A stretch of 6,996 nt of DNA from Armatimonadota bacterium (GTDB lineage Bacteria > Armatimonadota > Hebobacteria > Hebobacterales > WVXJ01), in assembly GCA_011773575.1 (NCBI GenBank), contig WVXJ01000214.1, forward strand, positions 1 to 6,996. The letters run 5' to 3'. A model generated the notes under the pieces. That model ran no database searches. It was given only the letters and a program-made list of their open reading frames with translations, and was not told the origin of the DNA. A program made the translations under genes and the position numbers. Every line of letters starts with the position of its first letter. Position 1 is the first letter of the stretch. Of the stretch, positions 1 through 3,998 are shown one piece after another.

Positions 1-468
1 CTGGCCGATCATCCCGGGCTGGCCGAAGCGCTCGAAACCGATCACCATATCGTACGCGACATCGCCTATCGGTTTCGCCGATTTTGCGAGCTCAGCCCCA
101 AGCAGATCGCCCTGGTGATGAAGCTGCACAACGAAGCGATGAACCCGGAGCCCGAAGAGAAGCACGTGCCCGCACCCGAGGGTAGGAAGACCTTCCGCGG
201 TATCGTGGTCTCCCAGAAGGTACACGACAACGGCTACGGATCGCAGGTCAAGATCACCGTAAAGGTCGAAACGCCGGAGGGGTCATGGCTCGCGTGGGGT
301 ACATGCCCTGCACTGATCCTGGATTCAAGGCCGCTTGGAATCTATGACCTCAGAGGTAGCGAGGTCGAGATCCGCGCCACCTTGAGCCGGTCCGACAGAG
401 ACGAGCACTTCGCCTTCATGAAGCGCCCACAGGGCAATCTTTTGAAGATGGCAGAGGAGAACGACTAA
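1..468 (+). CDS. 5'-truncated small beta-rich protein, conserved actinophage-type family
   Basis: The frame is open from the first base to the TAA at 466-468 (155 residues visible), so the true start lies upstream of the window; the ATG at 115 is internal. Visible residues 1-45 form a helical stretch with a CELSPKQIALVMKL segment. Residues 62-143 alternate short beta-like segments: TFRGIVVSQ, VKITVKVETPEGSWLAWG, EVEIRATLSRSDRDEHFAFMKRP. From memory, this pattern (helical 'LS.KQ' segment, then a V/I-rich domain ending in a 'SDRDE.F.F.KRP' signature) matches a family of uncharacterised proteins frequent in actinobacterial phages and genomes. The strand pattern could be an OB-like nucleic-acid-binding fold, but I see no catalytic motif. 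The family match is a recollection and not a search result. It is followed after 37 bp by the next gene. Confidence 0.8.
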   Translation: MADHPGLAEALETDHHIVRDIAYRFRRFCELSPKQIALVMKLHNEAMNPEPEEKHVPAPEGRKTFRGIVVSQKVHDNGYGSQVKITVKVETPEGSWLAWGTCPALILDSRPLGIYDLRGSEVEIRATLSRSDRDEHFAFMKRPQGNLLKMAEEND

Positions 469-494
469 CCCAACCGCCTCGGCAAGCCGGGGCC

Positions 495-508
495 AGGAGG
501 AAGCGATG
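495..508 (+). promoter_or_regulatory. Strong ribosome binding site with start codon
   Basis: AGGAGG at 495-500 lies 5 bp before the ATG at 506. The 14 bases from the AGGAGG through the ATG are repeated exactly at 3473-3486, before another gene. It fixes the start of the 506-919 gene. Confidence 0.8.
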
Positions 509-919
509 AGCAACGAGATCACCAAAGAGAGCATTGAACGGCAGGCTAAAGTAACGGCGGAAAAGCTGGCCTCGAAATACGAGGAAGCCGTCTCTGTTTG
601 GCGCGGGCAGGTCAGCTCGGGTACCGCCTCCTATTTTCTTGTTTCGGACGTTGGGCCGGTCGTCCGAGCCGATTATCAGGCGAGATCGCTGCGTGAAATG
701 CTACGCTGCGACCACGGCGAGAGCATGGAATCCGCCGTAGCCTATCTTCGCGCCCGTTTGACCAAAGATCTACTCTCCAACGCGGATTGGTGGGGCTCAA
801 CGGACCCGTTTACTTGCGCCGTTGCCGAAGCAATCCGGGAGGCCAAGTCGGACCTGCTGAACAGCGACCTCGCGCAGATCGAGGCGATCCTGGCGCTCAG
901 GGATCAGGTGGAAGGCTAG
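506..919 (+). CDS. Hypothetical protein, 137 aa
   Basis: An ideal AGGAGG sits 5 bp before the ATG. The protein is soluble and mixed charged. Residues 1-30 are helical (ITKESIERQAKVTAEKLASKYEEAV), a short middle section is less polar (SSGTASYFLVSDVGPVV), and the C-terminal half is helical and ends in AQIEAILALRDQVEG. There is one Cys at about 69 and one near 104, no zinc motif, no signal peptide and no membrane segment. I do not recognise the family. The next gene starts 2 bp after the stop, so the two are probably translated from one mRNA. Confidence 0.8.
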   Translation: MSNEITKESIERQAKVTAEKLASKYEEAVSVWRGQVSSGTASYFLVSDVGPVVRADYQARSLREMLRCDHGESMESAVAYLRARLTKDLLSNADWWGSTDPFTCAVAEAIREAKSDLLNSDLAQIEAILALRDQVEG

Positions 920-921
920 CC

Positions 922-1167
922 ATGCCCGTCTCAATCGAACAGATCGCCGCCGCCACCCGTACCGCGCTACAAGCTCGCAAGGCCATGCAGCGCGCCAGTG
1001 ATGCTAGGAGGGCACTTCGGCCTGGTAGTAGTAGGGCTAGGGTAACCACGGCAAACGCCCGCCACGCGACGGCCTGTGAAGCGTATGACCGCGCCAGGGA
1101 CGTACTGCAGGAGTTGTGCGGCGAGGCGGTGACGGATTTGGAGTACCATGGGAGGGAAGGATCATGA
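922..1167 (+). CDS. Small basic helical protein, 81 aa
   Basis: The ATG at 922 lies 2 bp after the upstream stop, with GGAAGG at 910-915 as a reasonable ribosome site. The same frame is open further upstream, but that part is a shadow of the preceding gene, so the internal ATG is preferred. The product is rich in Ala and Arg (IAAATRTALQARKAMQRASDARRALRPGSSRARV) and looks like a helical hairpin with a basic first half and a more acidic C-terminus. A nucleic-acid-associated role is possible from the charge alone. No family is recognised. Its TGA overlaps the next ATG (ATGA at 1164-1167). Confidence 0.65.
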   Translation: MPVSIEQIAAATRTALQARKAMQRASDARRALRPGSSRARVTTANARHATACEAYDRARDVLQELCGEAVTDLEYHGREGS

Positions 1168-1343
1168 CAACGGCAACCGATATCGAAACCCTAGCCGACC
1201 TTGGCTACTTCGGCGCGCTCCCGTTTGGCAACGCCCTGCAGGTAATGTTCTTCCTACGCGAGCGCAACCGGCAATGGGATCGCGGCTATTCGATAAAACG
1301 GCTGGCCCGCGCGGCAAAGCTGGCGATTTGGGCCGAAGCGTAG
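1164..1343 (+). CDS. Small hypothetical protein, 59 aa
   Basis: GGAGGG at 1151-1156 lies 7 bp before the ATG at 1164, and the ATG overlaps the upstream stop by an ATGA, so translation is probably coupled. A start at 1116 in the same frame falls inside the previous gene and lacks a ribosome site. The product begins with an acidic segment (TDIETLADLGYFGALPFGNALQVMFFLRERNRQW) and ends in a basic helix (GYSIKRLARAAKLAIWAEA). It is too hydrophilic overall to be a convincing membrane protein. I do not recognise it. Confidence 0.6.
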   Translation: MTTATDIETLADLGYFGALPFGNALQVMFFLRERNRQWDRGYSIKRLARAAKLAIWAEA

Positions 1344-1371
1344 CAACGGCAACGAAAACACGGAGGACGAA

Positions 1372-1653
1372 ATGACTACTTACAACGGGACCCGTTGCAC
1401 ACCAGGCGAAGACAACGTACCGGGCGGGTGCTGCTGCGGGCTCATGGCGATCATGGAAAAGCCAAACCCGGTCAACGATCCCGGTTGTGCGACCTCGGCC
1501 AAGTGCGGTCGCTGTGGCATGGCCTGGAAAGTTCAAGACGGCCGATGGATTCAGACGGATTCGGGAAGCATGACCGCGGCGCAGCTCGATTTGCAGCGGA
1601 GATCTGCTCGCGAACTCGTCGAAGGGCTTCGATCCGAACGGAGGACCAAATGA
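1372..1653 (+). CDS. Cysteine-rich small protein, 93 aa
   Basis: CGGAGG at 1361-1366 lies 5 bp before the ATG. Seven cysteines sit at residues 9, 20, 21, 22, 39, 45 and 48. The last three, with CGRCGMAWKVQDGRWIQTD, look like half of a zinc knuckle or ribbon with C45-x2-C48. The unusual CCC triplet at 20-22 follows a Gly/Pro-rich loop. The C-terminal 30 residues form a charged helix (AAQLDLQRRSARELVEGLRSERRTK). Metal binding is an inference from Cys spacing; the partner and role are unknown. Its stop overlaps a following ATG (ATGA at 1650-1653). Confidence 0.7.
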   Translation: MTTYNGTRCTPGEDNVPGGCCCGLMAIMEKPNPVNDPGCATSAKCGRCGMAWKVQDGRWIQTDSGSMTAAQLDLQRRSARELVEGLRSERRTK

Positions 1654-1964
1654 CCATGATCGCAACCCTGCTGCCCTACCTGCGGCAGCTCAAACGAAAC
1701 CTCGGCCGCGGGGCCACGGAGCAATGGTTGACTTGGGTCGGCCAAAGCTGCATGGAGCTCGGGCCACGCTACGGCGCGCAGACGTGCTGGCCTGGTGGCT
1801 GGTCGAGCGGACGAAGCCAACGCCGGTACCGCGTCGCAAGGTGGATCGCCAGCGACTGCAGGCGCTACCGCGGCACCTTCGTGGCGGCTGGACCCACATG
1901 CAGATCTCGCAGTACCTCTCGCTGCGTACGGCCGAGATGGACCCGCAGCGCTACGGCGTCGTGA
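1650..1964 (+). CDS. Upstream-frame half of a probable split gene
   Basis: The ATG overlaps the stop of the cysteine-rich gene (ATGA), and GGAGG at 1640-1644 lies just upstream, so ribosomes should start here. The first ~45 residues read like a real protein (TMIATLLPYLRQLKRNLGRGATEQWLTWVGQSCMELG) with strongly GC-rich third positions. After about 1785 the frame turns into an Arg/Ser/Cys/Trp-rich string, typical of an out-of-frame reading, while the frame starting at 1724 becomes convincing. I read this as the N-terminal part of a gene whose C-terminal part is in the 1724-1978 frame. A sequencing indel, a genuine frameshift mutation or recoding could each explain it. The alternative is a truly short overlapping gene. 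Confidence 0.4.
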   Translation: MTMIATLLPYLRQLKRNLGRGATEQWLTWVGQSCMELGPRYGAQTCWPGGWSSGRSQRRYRVARWIASDCRRYRGTFVAAGPTCRSRSTSRCVRPRWTRSATAS

Positions 1965-1978
1965 GGCGCGCGGCATGA
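1724..1978 (+). CDS. Hypothetical basic protein, 84 aa, or C-terminal part of a frameshifted gene
   Basis: From about 1760 onward this frame has clean coding character. The segment RRADVLAWWLVERTKPTPVPRRKVDRQRLQALPRHLRGGW is followed by THMQISQYLSLRTAEM, which could be a small helix-turn-helix (weak inference). The ATG at 1724 has only GGAG 2 bp upstream, too close to be a good ribosome site, so the real start may be at 1650 in the other frame with a net -1 (or +2) shift between about 1735 and 1795. The stop overlaps the next ATG (ATGA at 1975-1978), which supports this frame as the authentic 3' end. No family is recognised. Confidence 0.6.
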   Translation: MVDLGRPKLHGARATLRRADVLAWWLVERTKPTPVPRRKVDRQRLQALPRHLRGGWTHMQISQYLSLRTAEMDPQRYGVVRRAA

Positions 1979-2286
1979 CGGCTCTACTTGTCACAGCCGA
2001 GCAACGGGACGCAATACGCAACGCGCGGCATGACCGCCGGCTGGATACGGCCACACAGCTGATCTTGGCCGTGCTGGACGGCGACGACGCGGCGGTTGAG
2101 GCGTTGCAGCGGTACTGGCCCGGGTTGCAACTCAGGATCAAGCGACAGCACCGCGTGCGTGTGACGGCGAAGGTCATGAGACAACTGCGGAAGCGGATAC
2201 CGTCGCGGTACGTTGGTTTGAGTGACCACATGGATTCGGCAACCACGGGGTTGGATTCGTTGCTGTCGAGCGAGGAAGGGGGTTGA
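1975..2286 (+). CDS. Hypothetical helical protein, 103 aa
   Basis: The ATG overlaps the upstream stop (ATGA), and GAGG lies about 9 bp before it; the longer reading of this frame is a shadow of the previous gene. Residues 1-60 look like two or three helices (VTAEQRDAIRNARHDRRLDTATQLILAVLDGDDAAVEALQRYW), and residues 63-83 are strongly basic (LRIKRQHRVRVTAKVMRQLRKRIPSR). The tail is acidic and Ser-rich. The basic segment suggests binding to nucleic acid, but there is no diagnostic motif. It is the last protein gene before the RNA region, and its TGA lies inside an 8 bp inverted repeat. Confidence 0.65.
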   Translation: MTALLVTAEQRDAIRNARHDRRLDTATQLILAVLDGDDAAVEALQRYWPGLQLRIKRQHRVRVTAKVMRQLRKRIPSRYVGLSDHMDSATTGLDSLLSSEEGG

Positions 2287-2370
2287 CAGGGCGGGACGGG
2301 GGGGTCACAGAGTAGGTGGGTAGCACAGCCAATCGCGCGGCAAGGCCTACGAGCTGTGAATACCCTGTCA
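2284..2370 (+). ncRNA. Nested inverted repeats, probable structured RNA element
   Basis: Three nested perfect helices can be drawn: TGACAGGG 2284-2291 with CCCTGTCA 2363-2370, TCACAG 2305-2310 with CTGTGA 2354-2359, and GTAGG 2312-2316 with CCTAC 2346-2350. A small GCC/GGC stem (2328-2330/2339-2341) closes the inside. No U-run follows, so it is not a canonical terminator. The outer helix includes the stop codon of the preceding gene. There is no tRNA signature. The role is unknown: it could cap the 3' end of the upstream mRNA or belong to the RNA field downstream. Confidence 0.4.
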
Positions 2371-2372
2371 TG

Positions 2373-2460
2373 GGTCGGGTGAGCGGGTTAAGGACAAAAG
2401 TCAGCCCGGCCTAGAAGATTGCCCCCGCGCGACTGGCGACGTAATCGCTCGGCCCCGACC
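2373..2460 (+). other. GGTCGGG/CCCGACC-closed structured segment before the tRNAs
   Basis: A perfect 7 bp helix (2373-2379 with 2454-2460) encloses 74 nt, which contain a further GCGGG/CCCGC pairing (2383-2387/2424-2428) and a GCGA/TCGC hairpin around 2436-2448. The overall size (88 nt) and an AGCGGGTTAAGG stretch recall a type II tRNA, but there is no TTC-type T arm and no proper anticodon arm, so I do not call a tRNA. A TACCCT at 2361-2366 could place a transcription start at about 2373. Confidence 0.3.
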
Positions 2461-2480
2461 GTGCACGGGAAGGGCCGTTA

Positions 2481-2553
2481 GCTGGTGGAGCACGACAGGA
2501 CGTGCACCTGATTTGTAATCAGGAGGCAGCTGGTTCGAGGCCAGTCACCAGCT
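2481..2553 (+). tRNA. tRNA-Thr(TGT)
   Basis: A full cloverleaf can be read. The acceptor is GCTGGTG/CACCAGC (2481-2487/2546-2552) with discriminator T2553. The D stem is GCAC/GTGC (2490-2493/2502-2505) and the anticodon stem CCTGA/TCAGG. The loop TTTGTAA gives anticodon TGT at 2514-2516, reading ACA. The T arm is GCTGG-TTCGAGG-CCAGT. The 3' CCA is not encoded. Confidence 0.93.
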
Positions 2554-2708
2554 TTGCGGCTGTCACAACGGAACGACAGACTATGGCAGCGACCCGAGCC
2601 GCAAGGGTGGGCGACGATGCCGGCAGTCAACAGATACCGGAAACAAGCTGAACCGGTGCAACTCCGGTTCCTCGGCCGAAGCAAGTGTCGACTGTTTCCG
2701 TTGTGGCA
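2554..2708 (+). ncRNA. Structured RNA spacer with a long-range 13 bp helix
   Basis: Bases 2561-2573 (TGTCACAACGGAA) pair with 2696-2708 over 13 bp with one G-U pair. After a 2-base bulge the helix continues as ACAG 2576-2579 with CTGT 2692-2695. Inside is a perfect 7 bp hairpin, GAACCGG 2650-2656 with CCGGTTC 2664-2670. A competing or pseudoknotted helix pairs TTGCGGCT 2554-2561 with AGCCGCAA 2597-2604. The segment fills the space between tRNA-Thr and tRNA-Pro almost exactly and has no credible reading frame. I infer a folded RNA of about 150 nt or a processed spacer. Its family and function are unknown. Confidence 0.45.
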
Positions 2709-2714
2709 CATTTT

Positions 2715-2788
2715 CGGGGTGTAGCCCAGCATGGAAGGGCGCGTGTTTTGGGAGCACGAGGTCGGAGGTTCAAATCCTTCCGCCCCGA
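2715..2788 (+). tRNA. tRNA-Pro(TGG)
   Basis: A full cloverleaf can be read. The acceptor is CGGGGTG/CGCCCCG (2715-2721/2781-2787, one G-U) with discriminator A2788. The D stem is GCCC/GGGC and the anticodon stem CGTGT/GCACG. The loop TTTGGGA gives anticodon TGG at 2749-2751, reading CCA. The T arm is GGAGG-TTCAAAT-CCTTC. The C1-G72 pair is typical of bacterial tRNA-Pro. CCA is not encoded. Confidence 0.93.
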
Positions 2789-2792
2789 TCGA

Positions 2793-2835
2793 CAGGCCGG
2801 ACGGCATGCAGTTCGGCCTAGGATGCCGTGGCCTG
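2793..2835 (+). other. 13 bp stem-loop between tRNA genes
   Basis: CAGGCC 2793-2798 pairs with GGCCTG 2830-2835. After a GG bulge, ACGGCAT 2801-2807 pairs with ATGCCGT 2823-2829, leaving a 15 nt loop. All 13 pairs are Watson-Crick. No U-run follows, so it is probably not an intrinsic terminator. It may be a processing signal or part of a larger RNA. Confidence 0.5.
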
Positions 2836-2851
2836 GCGTAAAAGTGGCTGT

Positions 2852-3037
2852 GCACAGGTGGTGGAATGGGTAGACACTACTTTTGGAATCAGACTGTTAT
2901 AGGTCGCGGATCCGGCTCGACTAAGTTCTATCATATGCCTTCGGGTATCGAGCTGGTAATAACAGGAATTGCTCTAACGGGATCGGCCGAGAGCGGATAT
3001 GCGCGGCCATGCAGGGTTCAAATCCCTGCCCTGTGCA
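2852..3037 (+). tRNA. Leu-like tRNA interrupted in the anticodon region by a folded insertion
   Basis: Both ends are clearly tRNA. The acceptor strands are GCACAGG 2852-2858 and CCTGTGC 3030-3036, extendable by T2851-A3037. A class II (Leu-type) D arm GTG-GAATGGGTAGA-CAC spans 2861-2877, close to that of the intact tRNA-Leu downstream. The T arm is CAGGG-TTCAAAT-CCCTG at 3012-3028, with an extra G3011-C3029 pair next to it. Between them, where about 30 nt would hold the anticodon and variable arms, lie about 134 nt with their own folds: CTGTTAT/ATAACAG (2894-2900/2959-2965), CCGGCTCGA/TCGAGCTGG (2912-2920/2948-2956), a UUCG hairpin (2936-2947) and a TTGCTCT/AGAGCGG stem (2969-2975/2990-2996). 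I cannot find a clean anticodon stem or name an anticodon. It could be a tRNA with a small intron, a tRNA-like RNA or a decayed gene. Confidence 0.5.
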
Positions 3038-3042
3038 ACTCC

Positions 3043-3166
3043 CACGCGAAGGCGCGTGCGAGGGCTCTCCTGGGCACGGAGACAGAAAACTGCCTACGGG
3101 ACCCCTGGCCGTTTTCCGGGGCGTGGAGAGCGCTACGATAAAGCTCCGGGCCGGTGAGAGGCCGGC
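3043..3166 (+). ncRNA. Structured spacer with three hairpins
   Basis: Three folds are visible. CACGCG-AAGG-CGCGTG at 3043-3058 is a perfect 6 bp hairpin with a 4 nt loop. A long irregular hairpin at 3064-3131 has outer helix GCTCTCC/GGAGAGC (3064-3070/3125-3131), then ACG/CGT, then GAAAAC/GTTTTC (3085-3090/3111-3116), then GCC/GGC. GCCGG-TGAGAGG-CCGGC at 3150-3166 ends 5 bp before tRNA-Leu. No protein frame is credible here. The role is unknown. Confidence 0.4.
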
Positions 3167-3171
3167 ACTAT

Positions 3172-3253
3172 GCCGAAGTGGTGGAACATGGTAGACACGC
3201 CGGATTTAGGTTCCGGTGCCTTGTGCGTGGGCGTTCGAGTCGCCCCTTCGGCA
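3172..3253 (+). tRNA. tRNA-Leu(TAG)
   Basis: This is a full class II cloverleaf. The acceptor is GCCGAAG/CTTCGGC (3172-3178/3246-3252) with discriminator A3253. The D arm contains GGTAGACAC. The anticodon stem is CCGGA/TCCGG, and the loop TTTAGGT gives anticodon TAG at 3207-3209, reading CTA. A long variable arm spans 3217-3228, and the T arm is GGGCG-TTCGAGT-CGCCC. CCA is not encoded. Confidence 0.94.
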
Positions 3254-3263
3254 ACAGGTCGTG

Positions 3264-3382
3264 CCTTGCTGGCCTTTAGAGATCGCGTTGGAGTGCGTCT
3301 TCGGCCGCGCAGCGATCAAGCAGGTAAGAGCACCGGAGGGTCCTACTACCTCCCGGGACAGCCGGTAGCCTCGCCGGTGCTC
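3264..3382 (+). ncRNA. Two-domain structured RNA spacer
   Basis: In domain 1, CCTTGCT 3264-3270 pairs with AGCAGG 3319-3324 (one bulged T). It encloses GATCGC/GCGATC (3281-3286/3312-3317), then TGCG/CGCA (3294-3297/3308-3311), capped by a TTCG loop at 3300-3303. In domain 2, GAGCACCGG 3328-3336 pairs perfectly with CCGGTGCTC 3374-3382, continues as AGG/CCT and then CTACC/GGTAG (3346-3350/3364-3368), and ends in a 13 nt loop. The two domains are 3 bp apart and fill the gap between tRNA-Leu and tRNA-Glu. No U-run follows. I recognise no named RNA family. Confidence 0.45.
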
Positions 3383-3397
3383 GAAGAGAGGCGTCAT

Positions 3398-3470
3398 GGC
3401 CCCGTGGTGCAGCGGCTAGCACTCCGGACTTTCGATCCGGCTATCGTGGGTTCGAGTCCCACCGGGGTCA
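3398..3470 (+). tRNA. tRNA-Glu(TTC)
   Basis: A full cloverleaf can be read. The acceptor is GGCCCCG/CGGGGTC (3398-3404/3463-3469) with discriminator A3470. The D stem is GTGC/GCAC and the anticodon stem CCGGA/TCCGG. The loop CTTTCGA gives anticodon TTC at 3431-3433, reading GAA. The T arm is GTGGG-TTCGAGT-CCCAC. CCA is not encoded. The next gene's ribosome site starts 3 bp after the tRNA end. Confidence 0.95.
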
Positions 3471-3472
3471 CT

Positions 3473-3486
3473 AGGAGGAAGCGATG
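3473..3486 (+). promoter_or_regulatory. Ribosome binding site and start directly behind tRNA-Glu
   Basis: AGGAGG at 3473-3478 lies 5 bp before the ATG at 3484 and is an exact 14-base copy of 495-508. Processing of the tRNA 3' end would leave an mRNA leader of only about 13 nt, just long enough to carry this site. Confidence 0.75.
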
Positions 3487-3666
3487 GCAAAGCAAGTTGT
3501 GATAGATCGCGAACGGTACAACCAGGCTTCACTGCCCATGAAGGTCTGGGGGGTTGGCATTGGAACTGCTTGCGTGTTCTTTGCGTGGGCCGTAGAAGGA
3601 AAGCCGTATCGCGGACTATGGTGGGCTATCGACATGGCAGTTTACCGAAAGGCTATCATTCCATGA
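3484..3666 (+). CDS. Small single-TM protein, 60 aa
   Basis: The start is fixed by an ideal AGGAGG. Residues 1-19 are polar. Residues 20-37 (KVWGVGIGTACVFFAWAV) form one membrane-spanning segment, and the remainder (EGKPYRGLWWAIDMAVYRKAIIP) is aromatic and amphipathic and could lie at the membrane surface. The role is unknown. Small membrane proteins are common in phage accessory regions and need not be holins. Its TGA overlaps the next ATG (ATGA at 3663-3666). Confidence 0.7.
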   Translation: MAKQVVIDRERYNQASLPMKVWGVGIGTACVFFAWAVEGKPYRGLWWAIDMAVYRKAIIP

Positions 3667-3998
3667 TAGCCAACGCACGAAAGCTACTGTCTGCCTTGCG
3701 CAACGCCTCTACCTCGGATACCGCTGCGCAGATCGTTGCGTCCAAGCTACCGCGCCGCGTGGTCTTCTGGACCGTTGCGCACGCGCTACGAAAGACCGGC
3801 TGCGACGACTTCGCCCTGTCGACCCTGAAGCCGTTTCTACTACGGCTGTCACCTGAACCGATCCCCGAGTTGGACAGGCCGGAGAATCAGCCCGGCTACC
3901 GCGTGCTAGTATTGGAGACGGGACCGCCAAGCGATGCGCAACTGGAGCTCATGCGCGAGTCGTTTCCTGAGTTGACCATCGAACGGAGGAAGCCATGA
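3663..3998 (+). CDS. Hypothetical protein, 111 aa
   Basis: The ATG overlaps the upstream stop (ATGA) and has no strong ribosome site, so translation is probably coupled. An in-frame TTG at 3570 lies inside the previous gene and was not chosen. Residues 1-60 are helical and basic (IANARKLLSALRNASTSDTAAQIVASKLPRRVVFWTVAHALRKTG). Residues 61-77 are a Pro-rich linker, and residues 78-110 form a small alpha/beta-like end (YRVLVLETGPPSDAQLELMRESFPELTIERR). I do not recognise the family. It is followed by another ATGA overlap. Confidence 0.7.
   Translation: MIANARKLLSALRNASTSDTAAQIVASKLPRRVVFWTVAHALRKTGCDDFALSTLKPFLLRLSPEPIPELDRPENQPGYRVLVLETGPPSDAQLELMRESFPELTIERRKP

Noticed and set aside
1162..1665. 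167-codon minus-strand frame
   Set aside because: It lies antisense to two supported + strand genes, has low-complexity basic composition and no start signals.
1551..2246. 231-codon open frame on the minus strand
   Set aside because: The translation is Arg/Ser/Cys-rich, it lies fully against + strand genes with good ribosome sites and ATGA overlaps, and it has no ribosome site of its own. It is a GC-rich shadow frame.
2283..2288. TTGACA as a -35 promoter box
   Set aside because: No acceptable -10 lies 16-18 bp downstream (CACAGA region), and the bases are part of the stop codon and an inverted repeat.
2373..2460. Type II tRNA closed by GGTCGGG/CCCGACC
   Set aside because: It has no TTCNANN T loop and no anticodon arm in the correct place, so only the outer helix supports it.
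2478..2855. 125-codon minus-strand frame across the tRNAs
   Set aside because: It covers two clear tRNA genes in reverse; tRNA sequences often leave such open frames.
2878..3011. Standard group I intron in the interrupted tRNA
   Set aside because: The insertion of about 134 nt seems too short. GACTA at 2919-2923 resembles an R element, but no matching TAGTC follows for P7, and no paired anticodon halves are visible.
2852..3037. tmRNA
   Set aside because: It has a real Leu-type D stem and no tag reading frame, and lacks the conserved tmRNA 5' end.
2284..3397. CRISPR array or intrinsic terminators
   Set aside because: The repeats are inverted, not direct and regularly spaced, and none of the strong hairpins is followed by a U-run.
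2685..3502. Four + strand frames (starting at 2685, 2866, 3009 and 3170) running through tRNA genes
   Set aside because: Each reads through tRNA cloverleaves and hairpin arms, has no ribosome site, and shows tRNA-derived peptides such as GSNPCP or GSSPTGV.
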